Shown: in pieces, positions 47,656-58,089 of the stretch
Position numbering within the stretch: the stretch's first letter is position 1
Layout: every line of letters starts with the position of its first letter
NCBI GenBank assembly: GCA_007922305.1
Contig: ML677385.1
Span: 2,894,106 to 2,958,105, forward strand
DNA length: 64,000 bases
Origin: Dermatemys mawii
Lineage: Eukaryota > Chordata > Testudines > Dermatemydidae
Direction of reading: 5' to 3'
Program-made: the position numbers and the translations under genes
Notes under the pieces: generated by a model
The model's database searches: none
The model's input: the letters and a program-made list of their open reading frames with translations, nothing else
Told to the model about the DNA's origin: nothing

Positions 47656-48019
47656 GTTGGTAATCGTCTGCTTGAACCATACTTAGATTGACAAGCTGCT
47701 TATACCAGAAAAAAGCTACCTTGCTCAAACTTGAGTCTGAATTCCAGTGTTGCATTTATAGAGCTCTTACTTTATTTGAATGAACTTAGTGCTTCTGAAG
47801 TGTACTAGGTGGATAGCCTTGGGAACTGTGGTCCACTAGCAACCCACAGAACAACAAGCATATGGACTGTCAGTGAAAAATTTCTTCCATGCTGCTCAAA
47901 GTGTGTTAGCCATCTATCATTGTGAAGTCCTCTCCATTGACAATGCCAATAAAACTGCCAGTGTTGGTTTGAACACCTACCCACTAGCAACTAGTCTGGG
48001 GTGACTCATTTCACATAAA

Positions 48020-48355
48020 GTTCCTAACAGCCATTAGCCAGGACTTTGACCTGGGTGGGGCACGTGACTCTGCGCACTGCCCCTGTCTACGGGCACTGCC
48101 CCTGTGGCTCCCATTGGCCACAGTTCCCCATTCCCAGCCAATGGGAGTTGCGGGGGTGGTGCTTGCAGGCAGGAGCAATGTGTGAAGATCCCTTCCCTGA
48201 GCCATGGGGGCATGCTGGCTGCTTCCGGGAGTGGCGTGGAGCAGGGTGGGCAGGGAGTCTGCCTTAGCAGGAGCCCCACTGCACTGCCGGAGATTGCGAT
48301 CGACTGGGAAAGTCTCCAGGATTGACCAGTCAATCACAATCAGCCGGTTGTGACC
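48020..48355. repeat. GC-rich dispersed repeat sharing a core with the 11923 hAT element
   Basis: CTGTGGCTCCCATTGGCCAC and AGTTCCCC here parallel CTGCAGCTCCCATTGGCCGC and AGTTCCCT at about 12210-12240. Several overlapping frames on both strands arise from the base composition. Confidence 0.5.
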
Positions 48356-49293
48356 ATTTGTTTAGGCGTAGCCTAAATAAGTAGTTTTAATGTTTCCTTT
48401 GATGTTCTCCCTGAAGGGATAACTTCTGTTTGACTTACTCCTGGGGATGTACTCTGGTACTAGCTTTACATGTCTCCAGGTTTTAAATACTGCCCTTCAT
48501 GGGAAGCTGTTATGAACATGAACGATGGGCAAACTAGCTGCTTCATTCGACATGATGAAGAGCATATCAGGGACAAGTGCAGCATATGCAACTTCTTGAC
48601 TAGGAGAACAAACACGTCTGTTTAGGTTCAAAGTACCTCATGGAGAAATCCATGCGCCCAGCCTATGATCCAGGCCTCTCTGGAACCAAGAAAGTTGAGT
48701 ACTCCTCCTCCAGAGGGCTCTGGCTCTTCCGTCTTCATCCAGTTCTCGTGGGGGGAACTGTAGACCCCGGAGAGAGAAGTATTCTCCTTCCCTGGGGCCA
48801 TATTCCAAGGTTGCTATAATTCCCAGCCTTTTGAAAGTAAAGACTGCATCAAGGTGGAAAAAGGGGTCCTTGAGCTCACACAGGAACTCCAGCTGCAGCA
48901 TTTCATCTGATACGGGCTCGCACTAGCTGTCTGGCACTGACTGGAGTGTGAGTGCCTTCGAGTGCTGCTCTGCAGTACTGTCTGAACAGACACACTCAAC
49001 ACCCGCTCCATTGACTGGTGCCGACCTCATGCAGTCAGTAATTCCAGTGCTGACCATGGCACTGATGCTGTTGACCTGAGGTGCTGGTGGGCTTTCCTCT
49101 CGACATCCCAATTGTGGACGTTTGTGCGACAGCAATGTGATCGTCTGCCTACATGTTTGCTAAGCACTATGTCATCAGAATAGCTTCCTTTCTACAGTCA
49201 TTATTCAAATAGACACAAAACTCCCATCACCTGAAGGAGCAGTGTTTGGGAATCCCCTGAAGTGCACAACCACTCAGAGGAACAATGATTACT

Positions 49294-49578
49294 TCTTTGT
49301 ACAGTAACTATTGGAGTCCTGCACATACATATCCCTTCTTCCCTGCTCCTTCAGAGGCTAATGTTGCCAATGTATCAGAGAGAAGGAACTGAAGGGAGGT
49401 TGGAGTTGCCTCACTCTTTATGCCCTTGGTTGGAGGCACAAGAACATGGGTTGGCATGTGCACTACCTCAACAGGACTGTTGACTAAAAGTCTCTGTGTC
49501 AAGTATATTGGGTGCACCCAGAGCTACAGTGGAAGCTATATGTGCACAACACGTCTCAAAGATAGTCACTGTACAAGA
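49294..49578. mobile_element. Non-autonomous element with TGTACAGT ends, 285 bp
   Basis: Left TCTTTGTACAGTAACTAT and right ATAGTCACTGTACAAGA are inverted complements with two mismatches. Between them GAGTCCTGCACATACATATC and GGCATGTGCACTACCTC recall a turtle element family. Non-coding. Confidence 0.6.
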
Positions 49579-49674
49579 TAAAAAGTAGCTGCTGTAACTA
49601 ACTTTTGTTTTTTGGAGGTAGTTTTGAGACGGGAATCTTTGGTATCCCCTCCCAGCCCACATTAATTATGTTAT

Positions 49675-49830
49675 TCTTACTACAACCATGCCAGGTGGAG
49701 AACAATTCCTCATTTAACAGAGGCGAGAAACTGAGACACGGAGAGATTAAAAGACTCTTCCAAAGTCACATAACAAGTCAGTTGCAAAACTAGGAAGAGA
49801 GGCCAGGAATTATGATGCCATTTATTGCTG
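49675..49830 (+). mobile_element. MIR/CORE-SINE
   Basis: TCATTTAACAGAGGCGAGAA, ACTGAGACACGGAGAGATTA, TTCCAAAGTCACATAACAAG and TCAGTTGCAAAACTAGGAAG follow the MIR consensus in order, giving the longest MIR in the window. Confidence 0.8.
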
Positions 49831-49990
49831 TAACTTCTAAATACTCCTACGGGTTGGAAACCGCGTCCTCCAGTAGGTTACAGAATGTATGTTAATGTAT
49901 AGAAATAAAATTCAAATGACGAAACATTACCCTGTAACTTCCAAAATGATTTCTGGCAGAGTTCATTATCATTTTCCTGCTCTTTTTCAG

Positions 49991-50076
49991 TATGTGCCAA
50001 AGGAACTTCTCCCAGTCTACAGGGACAAAATTGTACCAGTTGCAGATATAATAACTCCTAATCAGTTTGAGGCTGA
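49991..50076 (+). CDS. PDXK: PDXK coding exon 6
   Basis: Strong acceptor (CTCTTTTTCAG) and consensus donor GTAAGT, 86 nt, phase 0 in and phase 2 out. It encodes [29 protein letters not shown] (last codon split). TPNQFE is the signature around Thr148 and Glu153 of human PDXK, part of the ATP and metal-coordination network. The donor was placed after GA rather than GAG so that the next exon reads E-L-L-T in frame. Confidence 0.97.
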
Positions 50077-50944
50077 GTAAGTACTCATTTCTCAATGCTT
50101 AATAAACCTGGGGCTAAAAGAAGGAACAAATTAACTCCCTTCCTCCCATTAGACTCAATAAATTGGCTTTTGTTTGAGTTTATTGGTTCTGTTACTGTTC
50201 TTTTTTAATTGTTTTTAAATAGAGCTTCTTAGTAAATATTGGAGATTGCATGTTTAAAAAAAAAATTGAATTTCACCTTTTTAAATAACTCCCCCAAATA
50301 TCCTATTTTCTTAAACACCTGAATATTATAGTTACTTATAATTGACTGTGTCCAAAGGTCATTTCTGGGGCTTATTGGAAAATATTTTTGTCGCCCACAA
50401 CCTTCAAGGTGCAAAAAATCCTTTTCAGTTTTTGATTTTTGTTATTTTTTCCCCAAATAGTCTAGCTGAAGACTGAAATAGTTGGCTTTGGAAATACCGT
50501 AGCAACACCTCATGATCCCCTTCTCTCTAGGCTGGGCTCTCATATCAGTTTAAATCTCCCATGGTGCATTATGGTCTTGCCTCTTTTACTGAGGGAGTCC
50601 CATGTCTTTGGGTTCATCACTGGAAATGGAAAAATGAGTTATGAAGTGATGGTGGTTGTGATGCAGAGAATTCACTGCAACATAACTTAGAACACCAATT
50701 GATTTCACATACAGAGCATTTTAAATTTTAGTCAGTTGATAATAAGATAAGAAATGTCTCTCTGTTGTATGCAAAGATATTGAAAGACACAGTGGTACTA
50801 CATGCTATTTAATATAGTCAGTGGTTTGCTCAGGCCCTCTTGTAAACAAGATACCATGTATTCAGAGACTTAATCCTGGGGAGCAAAGCAAACAGTGATT
50901 GTTCATAGTATATATGCTTTTTAATCTTCTTTCTTGACTGCTAG
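50077..50944 (+). other. PDXK: PDXK intron 6 (868 bp)
   Basis: AT-rich, no recognisable repeat or gene. Acceptor side has TCTTCTTTCTTGACTGCTAG. Confidence 0.85.
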
Positions 50945-50990
50945 GTTGCTCACCGGCAGAAAGATTCACACAGAAAAAGATGCTTTAGAG
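50945..50990 (+). CDS. PDXK: PDXK coding exon 7
   Basis: A 46-nt exon (phase 2 in, 0 out) between a CTGCTAG acceptor and a GTACAT donor. It encodes the end of a split Glu, then LLTGRKIHTEKDALE, matching the L-L-S-G-R-K-I-H segment of other vertebrate pyridoxal kinases. This is the loop and helix start after the nucleotide-site TPNQFE. Intron 6 before it is only 868 bp. A GT-rich microsatellite begins about 10 bp after the donor. Confidence 0.95.
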
Positions 50991-52069
50991 GTACATAAGT
51001 GTGTGTGTATGTGTGTGTCCATCCAGAGGTCTGCCTGCAGTTTTATCATTTGTGTCCTTAAAGCTTGCATATAGCTTCCTGTCTCTCCTTCTCTGCAATT
51101 TCTCTGCAAAGCTGTAGTGATACAGGTCAAACTTCATGCACAGAAAACTTTTTATGGTTAGTGTTGTAATGTTGAAGGAAAATCTTTTTAAAAGACTTAA
51201 CTAAAACCACAACAGTGATATTCAATAGAACACTGTGGACTTAATGCCACTGAGATGTAACAATGGGGTGCGGGGTGAAGGAGCCACCATATATTATAAA
51301 TGATCACCCTGCCAGTCGTGGAGAAATGCACTAATTAAGATGAAAATCATCCTCTTCATTCAAATGACTGATGTGGTGTGCTAGTTGCTCCCCCTGCTGC
51401 CAGCATGAGACTCCTGTGATAGCAACACTGCAAGGCTACTATGGCCAGCTTTCACTCTGCCACAGGGTTTGCTAGAGAGGAAAAAGTTACCAGCAAGCTC
51501 TGGTGCAGCAGGGAACAGCACTGAGGAAACTGTGGGCTCTGGGTCCTGTTCTGCTGTAGGTAGCTGCAGCTGGAAGGTTCTTAACTTTAACCTTTAGAGG
51601 GACAGAGTGTCTTACTGTCCAGAGAGCTGGGCAGCAGGATGGGGCTTGTGGTGCTCACCCCAGAAGTGCAGAGGACTAGCAACCAGGCTGCAGTTACGGT
51701 CTTCAGGCACTTCCAAATAGCAGGCACAGAGGAACCTGAACCGTGTCCCGTGAAAGCTAACATCATGATCTGACAATGTTAGAAGCTGCAGGTTTCACAA
51801 ACATCCTGTTCTACAATAAGGAGTTGTTCTTGTAGCATTAAATCCTCTCGTTCTTATGCAAGCTGAACAAATGCTGAAGTCTTCGGGGTTGGAACCGTAA
51901 AGTGTAAAACTAAGGATTTAATGTAACATTGACCTGAGGGACTCGGTTCTATTCTAACACACTTCTTTTCGATGAATACAATTGAATCCTTCAAAACAGG
52001 ACTCTGGAATTATTTCTTCTGATTGGATTTTTCACCTTTTCTTTTTTTAATGTTTATCTGAAAATTAGA

Positions 52070-52092
52070 ATTAGTCTTGTAGCACCTTATAG
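52070..52092 (-). mobile_element. Relic of the Penelope-like tail
   Basis: AGTCTTGTAGCACCTTATAG is the inverse of the TTAGTCT.TAAGGTG..ACA tail sequence seen at 772-795. Very short, so tentative. Confidence 0.35.
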
Positions 52093-52835
52093 ACTCTTTT
52101 TGTCGCTTTTATCTGAAAATTGTATCCCAGTGGTCATGCTGATGCCCAGGATAGTAGCGAACCTACAGCAGCCATGATCTTTGCAGTTTTTCCTCCAGCA
52201 AAGCCATCTGAATGTCAGTTGCTGATTGTTCTCCAGCGGAGAGCAGCTCAAAATATCACGGCCAATTTTATTTTTATTCCTGATTTGCATCCCCCAGTGT
52301 GCCCTATCCAGGGAATACCCCTTATGCTACTCACCACTAATTATAACAGCATCTTTGGTATTGTCATCAATGGAATCAAGAGCCTAAGTAGAGTGGAGTG
52401 GTTATGCCACTAGTCACGCTTACAAGCCATTAACTTTTATTTTGTACTTTTCAGTCCCACCCAAGAATGATGATGATATGCTACTGAGTAACTGTTTTAC
52501 AAATTAATTCTCTACCAAGCAGTGTGGTTGCTGGGTGTTGACCCTTATTTAGTGATAAAAATCTCTCAAAAACAATGATGTCTCAGCCAGGGAGGAGACA
52601 GTGTGGTAATAAATGTACCTTACTGTTTGAAGACTAGTTTCTTGAAGGTTTTTTTATCTTCCTTCTGGCCATATTTTTCCTTAGCTGCTTGCAGCACACA
52701 GGGGCTATTCCACATGATCTCATCTGTCCAGCAAAGACCAAGGCTGAAGTCCTGGCCCCACTCAAGTCAATGGGAATTAAGTCAACAGTAGGGCCAGGGT
52801 CTTACCTCATGTGCAGAACAAGTAGAACTGGTTAG

Positions 52836-53226
52836 GAATTTTTTGACAGAATGTTTTTTTTCCCCCGTTAGAAAATGCAGATTTCTGTGAAAAGTGTGTT
52901 TTGATTAAATGTTTCTGTTTTCATGAAAATTGACTTGGGAAGATTTCTCAGGTTGGTGGGGAGGGAAGATAGAGTGACACCCCCCCTCCCAAATACCTTG
53001 TGGTTAGGGCACCCTGCTTGAAATCAGACAGAGCAGGGACTTGAACTTGGGTCTCCACATACCAAGTGAGCACCTTAACCACGTGGCAATTGGCTATTCT
53101 GGAAAACTGGGGGAAAGGCAGTCTCATGATTTTTCCCTCTCAAGGCTCAAAGGCAGAATGAAAACAGTTTTTGAAATCTTGAAACTTTTTCCAAAATGGA
53201 ATTAATGTTACCTAGCCAGCTCTAAT
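52836..53226. mobile_element. Non-autonomous TIR element with inner fold-back
   Basis: Left AGAACTGGTTAGGAATTTTT and right ATTAATGTTACCTAGCCAGC + TCT are imperfect inverted complements. An inner pair GTGGTTAGGGCACC (53000) and GAGCACCTTAACCAC (53068) also pairs. The inner part also looks like a tRNA-derived box (TGGTTAGGGCACC ... CTTGGGTCTCC), but the fold-back explains it better. Confidence 0.55.
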
Positions 53227-55082
53227 AGCAAGAGCAATTGCAGCATCGTATAACCCTCTGACACAATTATACATGGTCTGATGCTGTTATAGAGGTAAAT
53301 AAATCATGCTAGAGTCTTAGATAAGCCTGCCTTGAAATTCTCATGCTATGGTCTTGTATTCACTGAGGCTGGACCACGGCTTAGGAACAGAATTCTCTCT
53401 TCTGTACTAGAACACCAACCTGAACTTTTAACTGTGCTGGGTCTGCATTGTTGAGACTTCCTTTGTAGTGAAGAGCTGGCCCTAAGTCAGGTAGTTGTTC
53501 ATTCTTCAAAGACAGAAAAATCTTCATTCTGTTACTTTGTTACATCAATCATATGTATCAGAGTCGTCCAAGTAGGGTGGAAACAGGGAATACCTATGCA
53601 ACAAGCAACCATGTACTAGCCATTGTTAGGCAACCATGGAATCAACCATGTTATAACCTTGAATAAAAGCATTGCACAACTGATGCCTCATGGACAATTA
53701 TGAAGAGGGTTGCTATTTCAAAACGTCTCTGCCACAGACACCATCCACTTGTTTTTCCCCTTTTAAGAGACCATTTATAAATCAGTTCTCAGAATTACTA
53801 TTCCATGGTCTCTGAATTCTTGTGCACAGTGAGAGATCACAGTATGCATTGGTCTGGTAACATCAGTAATGCCATTGACTGTTTCTTGAGCAGGGGCATC
53901 TTGGCTACAGCCAAGTCTCTATCTGAGAGGCTTTTCAAGTTTTTTCACTTTTCATAATTTTTAAAGTTTTGACTGAGATAGTACAAGAACGTTAGAAACT
54001 CTGGTGAAACATTTAATATGGAATGAAAATAGACTTGCCTTTACCTCATAGATTCATTGCTCTGGCACCAGTGGGTGGGGTTACTGATTTCTACCATCTC
54101 TGTGTGTGTTAGGAAGTTTGACAGTTGAGAAATAACTCTGAAGCTCAGAGAAGAAAAAGGCAATACAGAATAAAAATAAGAGAAGTAATCCCTCCTTATT
54201 CAGCTGCTCATGAGTCATAGCTAGGCTGAGAGGATTTCTTCTAGGGGAATTTATTTTTGCATCTGATTTTTATGCTAAATCCAGTACTGAAGTCATCCAT
54301 TCTTTGTGTAGTCAAAATCACTTCCACATCAGCCAGTTGTAGAGTCACAAATAGGGATTTTTGACTTCTGGTGAGAAATGCTTAGTAGGGGGAATATACC
54401 TAAAATGTTAGATACATACATGTAATCTGCAGATACACGTGCCTTTGAAACATATGGTACGTAGGTTCCAAAATGAGAAGGAGATTGAGAAGCATTTACA
54501 TTTATTTTAGCCTTATTAAATTTATTATTTTTTCACTGTCTCTTATGATGCTGGCTATATAAGCCATTCTGTCATTATAGTTCAGTGTAACACTTCAGTT
54601 GCTAGAGAAGTTATCGGAATCCTATTAACTGTTACAAGACACTAGCGCGCTCACACGTATATGTGGATTCATTCTCCCCTGTCTAATAAGATCTTAAATC
54701 CTGGAACTTTTTTTGTGGGGTGGGGGCACACACCCCACGTTATTAGAAATTTCTTGTTACTTATGGTTTCGCTCGCCTTTTCGAAGGCCTGTTCAGTTGA
54801 ACTCATTGTATTGGACTGTATAGGAAGAGGATTTGAAAATAATACAGAGAAACTTATATATTTTAATAAGTGCATTAATGTGTTAGATCTCTAAATCTAA
54901 TCCTAATATTTTAAATTACTTGTTTGAGGGGAAACTATTTAATCTTTATGAGGGTTGCAATGAAGTTTTTAAGTATTCAACAAAACTGTTCTTCAGCATT
55001 ATTAATGGAGCTGTGCTTAGTGACTGCTGCTGTTTATCAGTAACACGTAATAACCAGTCCTTGTCATTTTGTGCCTGGGAAG

Positions 55083-55194
55083 GTAATGGATATGCTTCAT
55101 GCTATGGGACCAGAGACAGTGGTGATCACAAGCTCAGACCTCCAGGGTTCTCTAGGAAGTGACTTCCTAATTGCACTAGGGAGCCAAAGGAAAA
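55083..55194 (+). CDS. PDXK: PDXK coding exon 8
   Basis: 112 nt, phase 0 in and 1 out, donor GTAAGT. It encodes [19 protein letters not shown], then [18 protein letters not shown] and one base of a split codon. ITSSD matches the Thr186/Ser187 region that contacts ATP phosphates in the human enzyme. The acceptor is unusual: the AG sits in GGGAAG after a short pyrimidine stretch, and the exon's first bases, GTAATG, look like a donor. The junction is fixed by the frame and by homology on both sides. Confidence 0.95.
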
Positions 55195-56238
55195 GTAAGT
55201 CATGGTCTTGTTTTATCAAAGAGCTCGCTCCATTTGTTTCTGTTGCTTTAAAAATAAATCACTCCCTGAAAACAGCCTGAAGTACATGGGAACAGCTCAA
55301 TCATATGGATTCAGATGCCTGCAGTGGTGGTGGGGTGGGAAGATGGAAACTTAAGATGCTTGTCAGTGAAGAAGAAAAATTGCACTGTCCTCTTGACAAA
55401 ATAGATTGTAAACAACCTGGACAGGAACAATTTGTTTTGTTTCTTTCCTAAGCCTTTTTTCTCTCCACAACTCCCCTGTCTTCTGATAGCAGCAAGCACT
55501 GTCTGTGCTCGGTACATTGTTGTTGAATGCTCTCATATTAAAAGAGTGGTGTTGAGCAGGATGGCAAATAATCCCATTTTCTTCTTTCTCTCTGAGAGGT
55601 AAATGTAGAGATTGCATGCTGGGCTGGCAAAAGAAACAAGGTGGATTACTATTTAAGAAATACAAACCCAATCTAGAACCAATTGGTATTTCTTGGCACC
55701 ACCTAAAAATTCTACTAAATGGACCATAAACTGCTTTTTCATTAATGTTGTTGTAATCATGGATCAGGTACAGACTGCTCTGTTTTCCATTGTGGCCTGT
55801 GGCTACCCTGACATTTGAAACCGAGGTGCAACCTAGAGATAAGTAGTGTTCCAGCACATGATGTTTTGTCGTGGTTTGAGCAACTTCCAGATTCACCATA
55901 CATATCGAACCAGCTGCCAAAAGGTCAAGATGGAGAAATACATGCTGGGACCTGTGCATGCTGGGACTTGCACTCCTGCAGGGAAAATGATGGCCTTAAC
56001 TATCACTTCCAAATTATGAGGGGCACTCACACTACAGATGTGACTCCCAAATGGGCAAAGTTTGGAGAAAAATAGTCTGAAAGAGCTGATATATAGTTTC
56101 AGTTTTTAAAGATCCTCCTAAGGAACTGCTGACTTAGTGTCAAGCACTACAACAATAATTGCCTTTTACATTTTAGTAAGTATTGTAATATAATAGCAGG
56201 GAGAGTTTCTATTTCTTAACTGTATGTCTGCCTTCCAG
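55195..56238 (+). other. PDXK: PDXK intron 8 (1.0 kb)
   Basis: Contains a 198-codon antisense open frame (55363-55959) without recognisable domains and two copies of CATGCTGGGAC, 16 bp apart (55941, 55957). No transposon identified. Confidence 0.85.
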
Positions 56239-56375
56239 CTAGAGCAGATGGCACCAAGGTGACCCAGAGAATTCGAATGGAGTCTCCTAAAGTGGGTGCT
56301 GATTTCGTTGGAACTGGAGACTTGTTTGCTGCGATGCTTTTGGCCTGGACACACAAACATCCAAATGATCTTAAG
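56239..56375 (+). CDS. PDXK: PDXK coding exon 9 (catalytic GTGD exon)
   Basis: 137 nt, phase 1 in and 0 out, donor GTGTGA. It encodes [34 protein letters not shown] and [16 protein letters not shown] is the ribokinase/PfkB-family anion-hole and catalytic motif; its Asp (Asp235 in human) is the general base that activates the substrate hydroxyl. The start after CCTTCCAG keeps the same length as the human enzyme. A second in-frame AG six bases downstream (after CTAGAG) could remove two residues. The variable RADGTKVTQ stretch is a surface loop that also differs among mammals. Confidence 0.96.
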
Positions 56376-57088
56376 GTGTGAGAGGGGTTTTTTTTCTGGC
56401 AGAAAACTGCTTTAATAAATGACTTCTTTCATTTTATTATTGTTAGTCCCCAGAATATAGATACAGAATGCAGGAATACAGAATAACACTTCTTGCAAAA
56501 GTGTGAGCTATTCCCCTGACCAAATTTCATCTCTGGGGCACTTAACATTATACATAGTTAAAAATGTCCCCTATAGATATAGTTCCCTCCCGCCAAAAAC
56601 TCACTCATTTTTGAGTAGTGTTGCTTTGTGATTGCTTTTCAGTGATGGCTGATGAGTTGTCTTTCTCTGCACTCTCTGTAAAAGTATTTGGGGATTCTAC
56701 CAAATCAAAGATACTCTATAAATGAGAAATATTTGGTATTTATCCTTGGCTCATAACTGATTTTACAGTCCTGGCTTTTGTTATCAGAATAAGGGTCCTG
56801 CACTCTGATTCTTTCTTATTTATTAATTCTGGAGAGTGTGTCCATAATTTGGATCCTTTTGCCCCTACATTATTGAGAGATTCTCTACAACTTTTTACAC
56901 TAGGTATTAAATTCAGCTGCCAACTTGTATGTGCCTTATAGAGTTGAGAAAAAAAACAACTCATTGAGTCTTGTTAACCTTCGGTTCAATCAAGTTGGCC
57001 TCTGAACATTATGGTCCTAAGCACTGCGACTAACTTGTCTGATTGGAATGTTGGTAAAGCCTAAACATGTATGTATATTTAATTGCAG
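56376..57088 (+). other. PDXK: PDXK intron 9 (713 bp)
   Basis: AT-rich, nothing recognised besides splice sites. Confidence 0.85.
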
Positions 57089-57155
57089 GTGGCATGTGAA
57101 AAGACTGTATCAGCTATGCAGCATGTTTTGCAAAGAACCATCAAGTGTGCAAAGG
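57089..57155 (+). CDS. PDXK: PDXK coding exon 10
   Basis: 67 nt after a TAATTGCAG acceptor, donor GTAATC, phase 0 in and 1 out. It encodes [22 protein letters not shown], matching the helix V-A-C-E-K-T-V-S that follows the active-site helix in vertebrate PDXK. Intron 9 before it is 713 bp and intron 10 after it is 821 bp; this compact 3' end contrasts with the 9-kb intron 2. Confidence 0.96.
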
Positions 57156-57976
57156 GTAATCATTTTACATCCTGTTCCTGAATTTACTCTGTTCACATCC
57201 TTATTGAAAAAACATTCTGAAACGTTGTTGTCAGCCCTAAATGTGGCCTCCTATTAGATTACATCCACAAAACAGAATTTAGGGAATTCTAGCACCGGTG
57301 TTTTTACTGCTTTGTCCTCTAACCCTGTTCTAGATGACAGTGGTAAAAATGTGCTGGCCAGTCTACAGTAGTGCTGAACCTGTGGTGGGACTGCATTACT
57401 ATTCGAGCAAGAGTGGGAGAATTTGAGGAAACTGCTGAGTGTAATGGAGAAGAGAACCTCACCTTTTTCCATTTTTGGATGCACCAGTTTCCGCAGTTAC
57501 CCTTTTGTGTTAGGAATGGGATGGATTTCTCAACTATTAATGACTGGTGAATTTCTGACTTATGCTAGTTGAATAAATTATTCTTCAAACTGTCTTCTCT
57601 TGGGAAGGGGAATTAAAAACACCAGCTAGAAGAACATAAATAATCTTGTTCTATTGTACTGCCACACAGTCTGGTCCCTGTCACCTAGAATACAAGTTAC
57701 TGAACTCCCTTGAGTCCCAGTACGATCCAAAGAGGAGTTGAGGGCCCTCAGAACTTCTCAGGAGCAGTTTCTAGATCATGATGGAGCTGCAGAAGTACTT
57801 GATATGGGGGGATAGAGAAACAGCAATGTGCTGTATACCCTCCGGTGAAAGCAATGGGCATTAGTAGCACAGTGGATGAGAAGAGAAAAAAGTAATGATA
57901 GGGACGGGACAGAAATGTTATTTTCTTTTTTGTGTGTGTGTTTGTTTATTATTGACACTTCAATATCTTCTTTTAG
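57156..57976 (+). other. PDXK: PDXK intron 10 (821 bp)
   Basis: Nothing recognised. The 3' end has a TTTTTTGTGTGTGTGTTTG tract followed by CTTCTTTTAG, the last coding exon's acceptor. Confidence 0.85.
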
Positions 57977-58089
57977 CACACGCTGGAAAAGGAAACAAAC
58001 CTAGCCCAGCCCAGCTGGAATTGAGAATGGTCCAAAGCAAAAAGGACATAGAAAACCCGGAGATAATAATAAAAGCTACTGAGTTATAA
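57977..58089 (+). CDS. PDXK: PDXK coding exon 11 and stop
   Basis: 113 nt after a TTCTTTTAG acceptor, phase 1 in. It encodes [37 protein letters not shown] and TAA at 58087-58089. The LELRMVQSK and DIE-PEI segments are the conserved C-terminus of pyridoxal kinase. The residues before PSP are the usual variable loop. The C-terminal end has the same length as the human protein, as I recall it. Confidence 0.97.

Larger units (their letters stand above)
47656..49990 (+). other. PDXK: PDXK intron 5 (2.3 kb)
   Basis: Contains a GC-rich repeat (48020-48355), an unclassified stretch (48600-49130) with a few overlapping minus-strand frames, a TIR element (49294-49578) and a MIR (49675-49830). No exon seen. 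Confidence 0.85.
50991..55082 (+). other. PDXK: PDXK intron 7 (4.1 kb)
   Basis: Carries a GT repeat just after the donor (50999-51019), a Penelope tail relic (52070-52092), a fold-back piece near 52730-52805 and a TIR element (52836-53226). The 97-codon frame at 52120-52413 has no homology I recognise. Otherwise nothing seen. Confidence 0.85.
28426..58089 (+). other. PDXK: PDXK gene, coding exons 2-11 with introns (first exon absent)
   Basis: Pyridoxal kinase phosphorylates the 5' hydroxyl of pyridoxal, pyridoxine and pyridoxamine with ATP in the cytosol, and so feeds the pyridoxal 5'-phosphate pool. Ten exons with matching splice phases (0/1, 1/1, 1/1, 1/0, 0/2, 2/0, 0/1, 1/0, 0/1, 1/stop) sum to 852 nt. 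The product aligns without gaps to residues 30-312 of the human enzyme as I remember it. Human PDXK has 11 coding exons, which fits one exon missing upstream. Visible family hallmarks are a CDPVMGD segment, TPNQFE, VITSSD and the catalytic GTGD. The missing exon should carry the start codon and the substrate-contacting N-terminal serine (Ser12 in human). No reading-frame damage is seen, so the gene looks functional. Identity is near certain; the species is inferred. Confidence 0.97.

Noticed and set aside
52120..52413. 97-codon open frame in intron 7
   Set aside because: No domain, no splice context, neighbouring a repeat relic; likely chance.
53000..53082. tRNA-like box (TGGTTAGGGCACC ... 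GGGTCTCC)
   Set aside because: No cloverleaf can be drawn; the segment is a fold-back within a transposon-like element.
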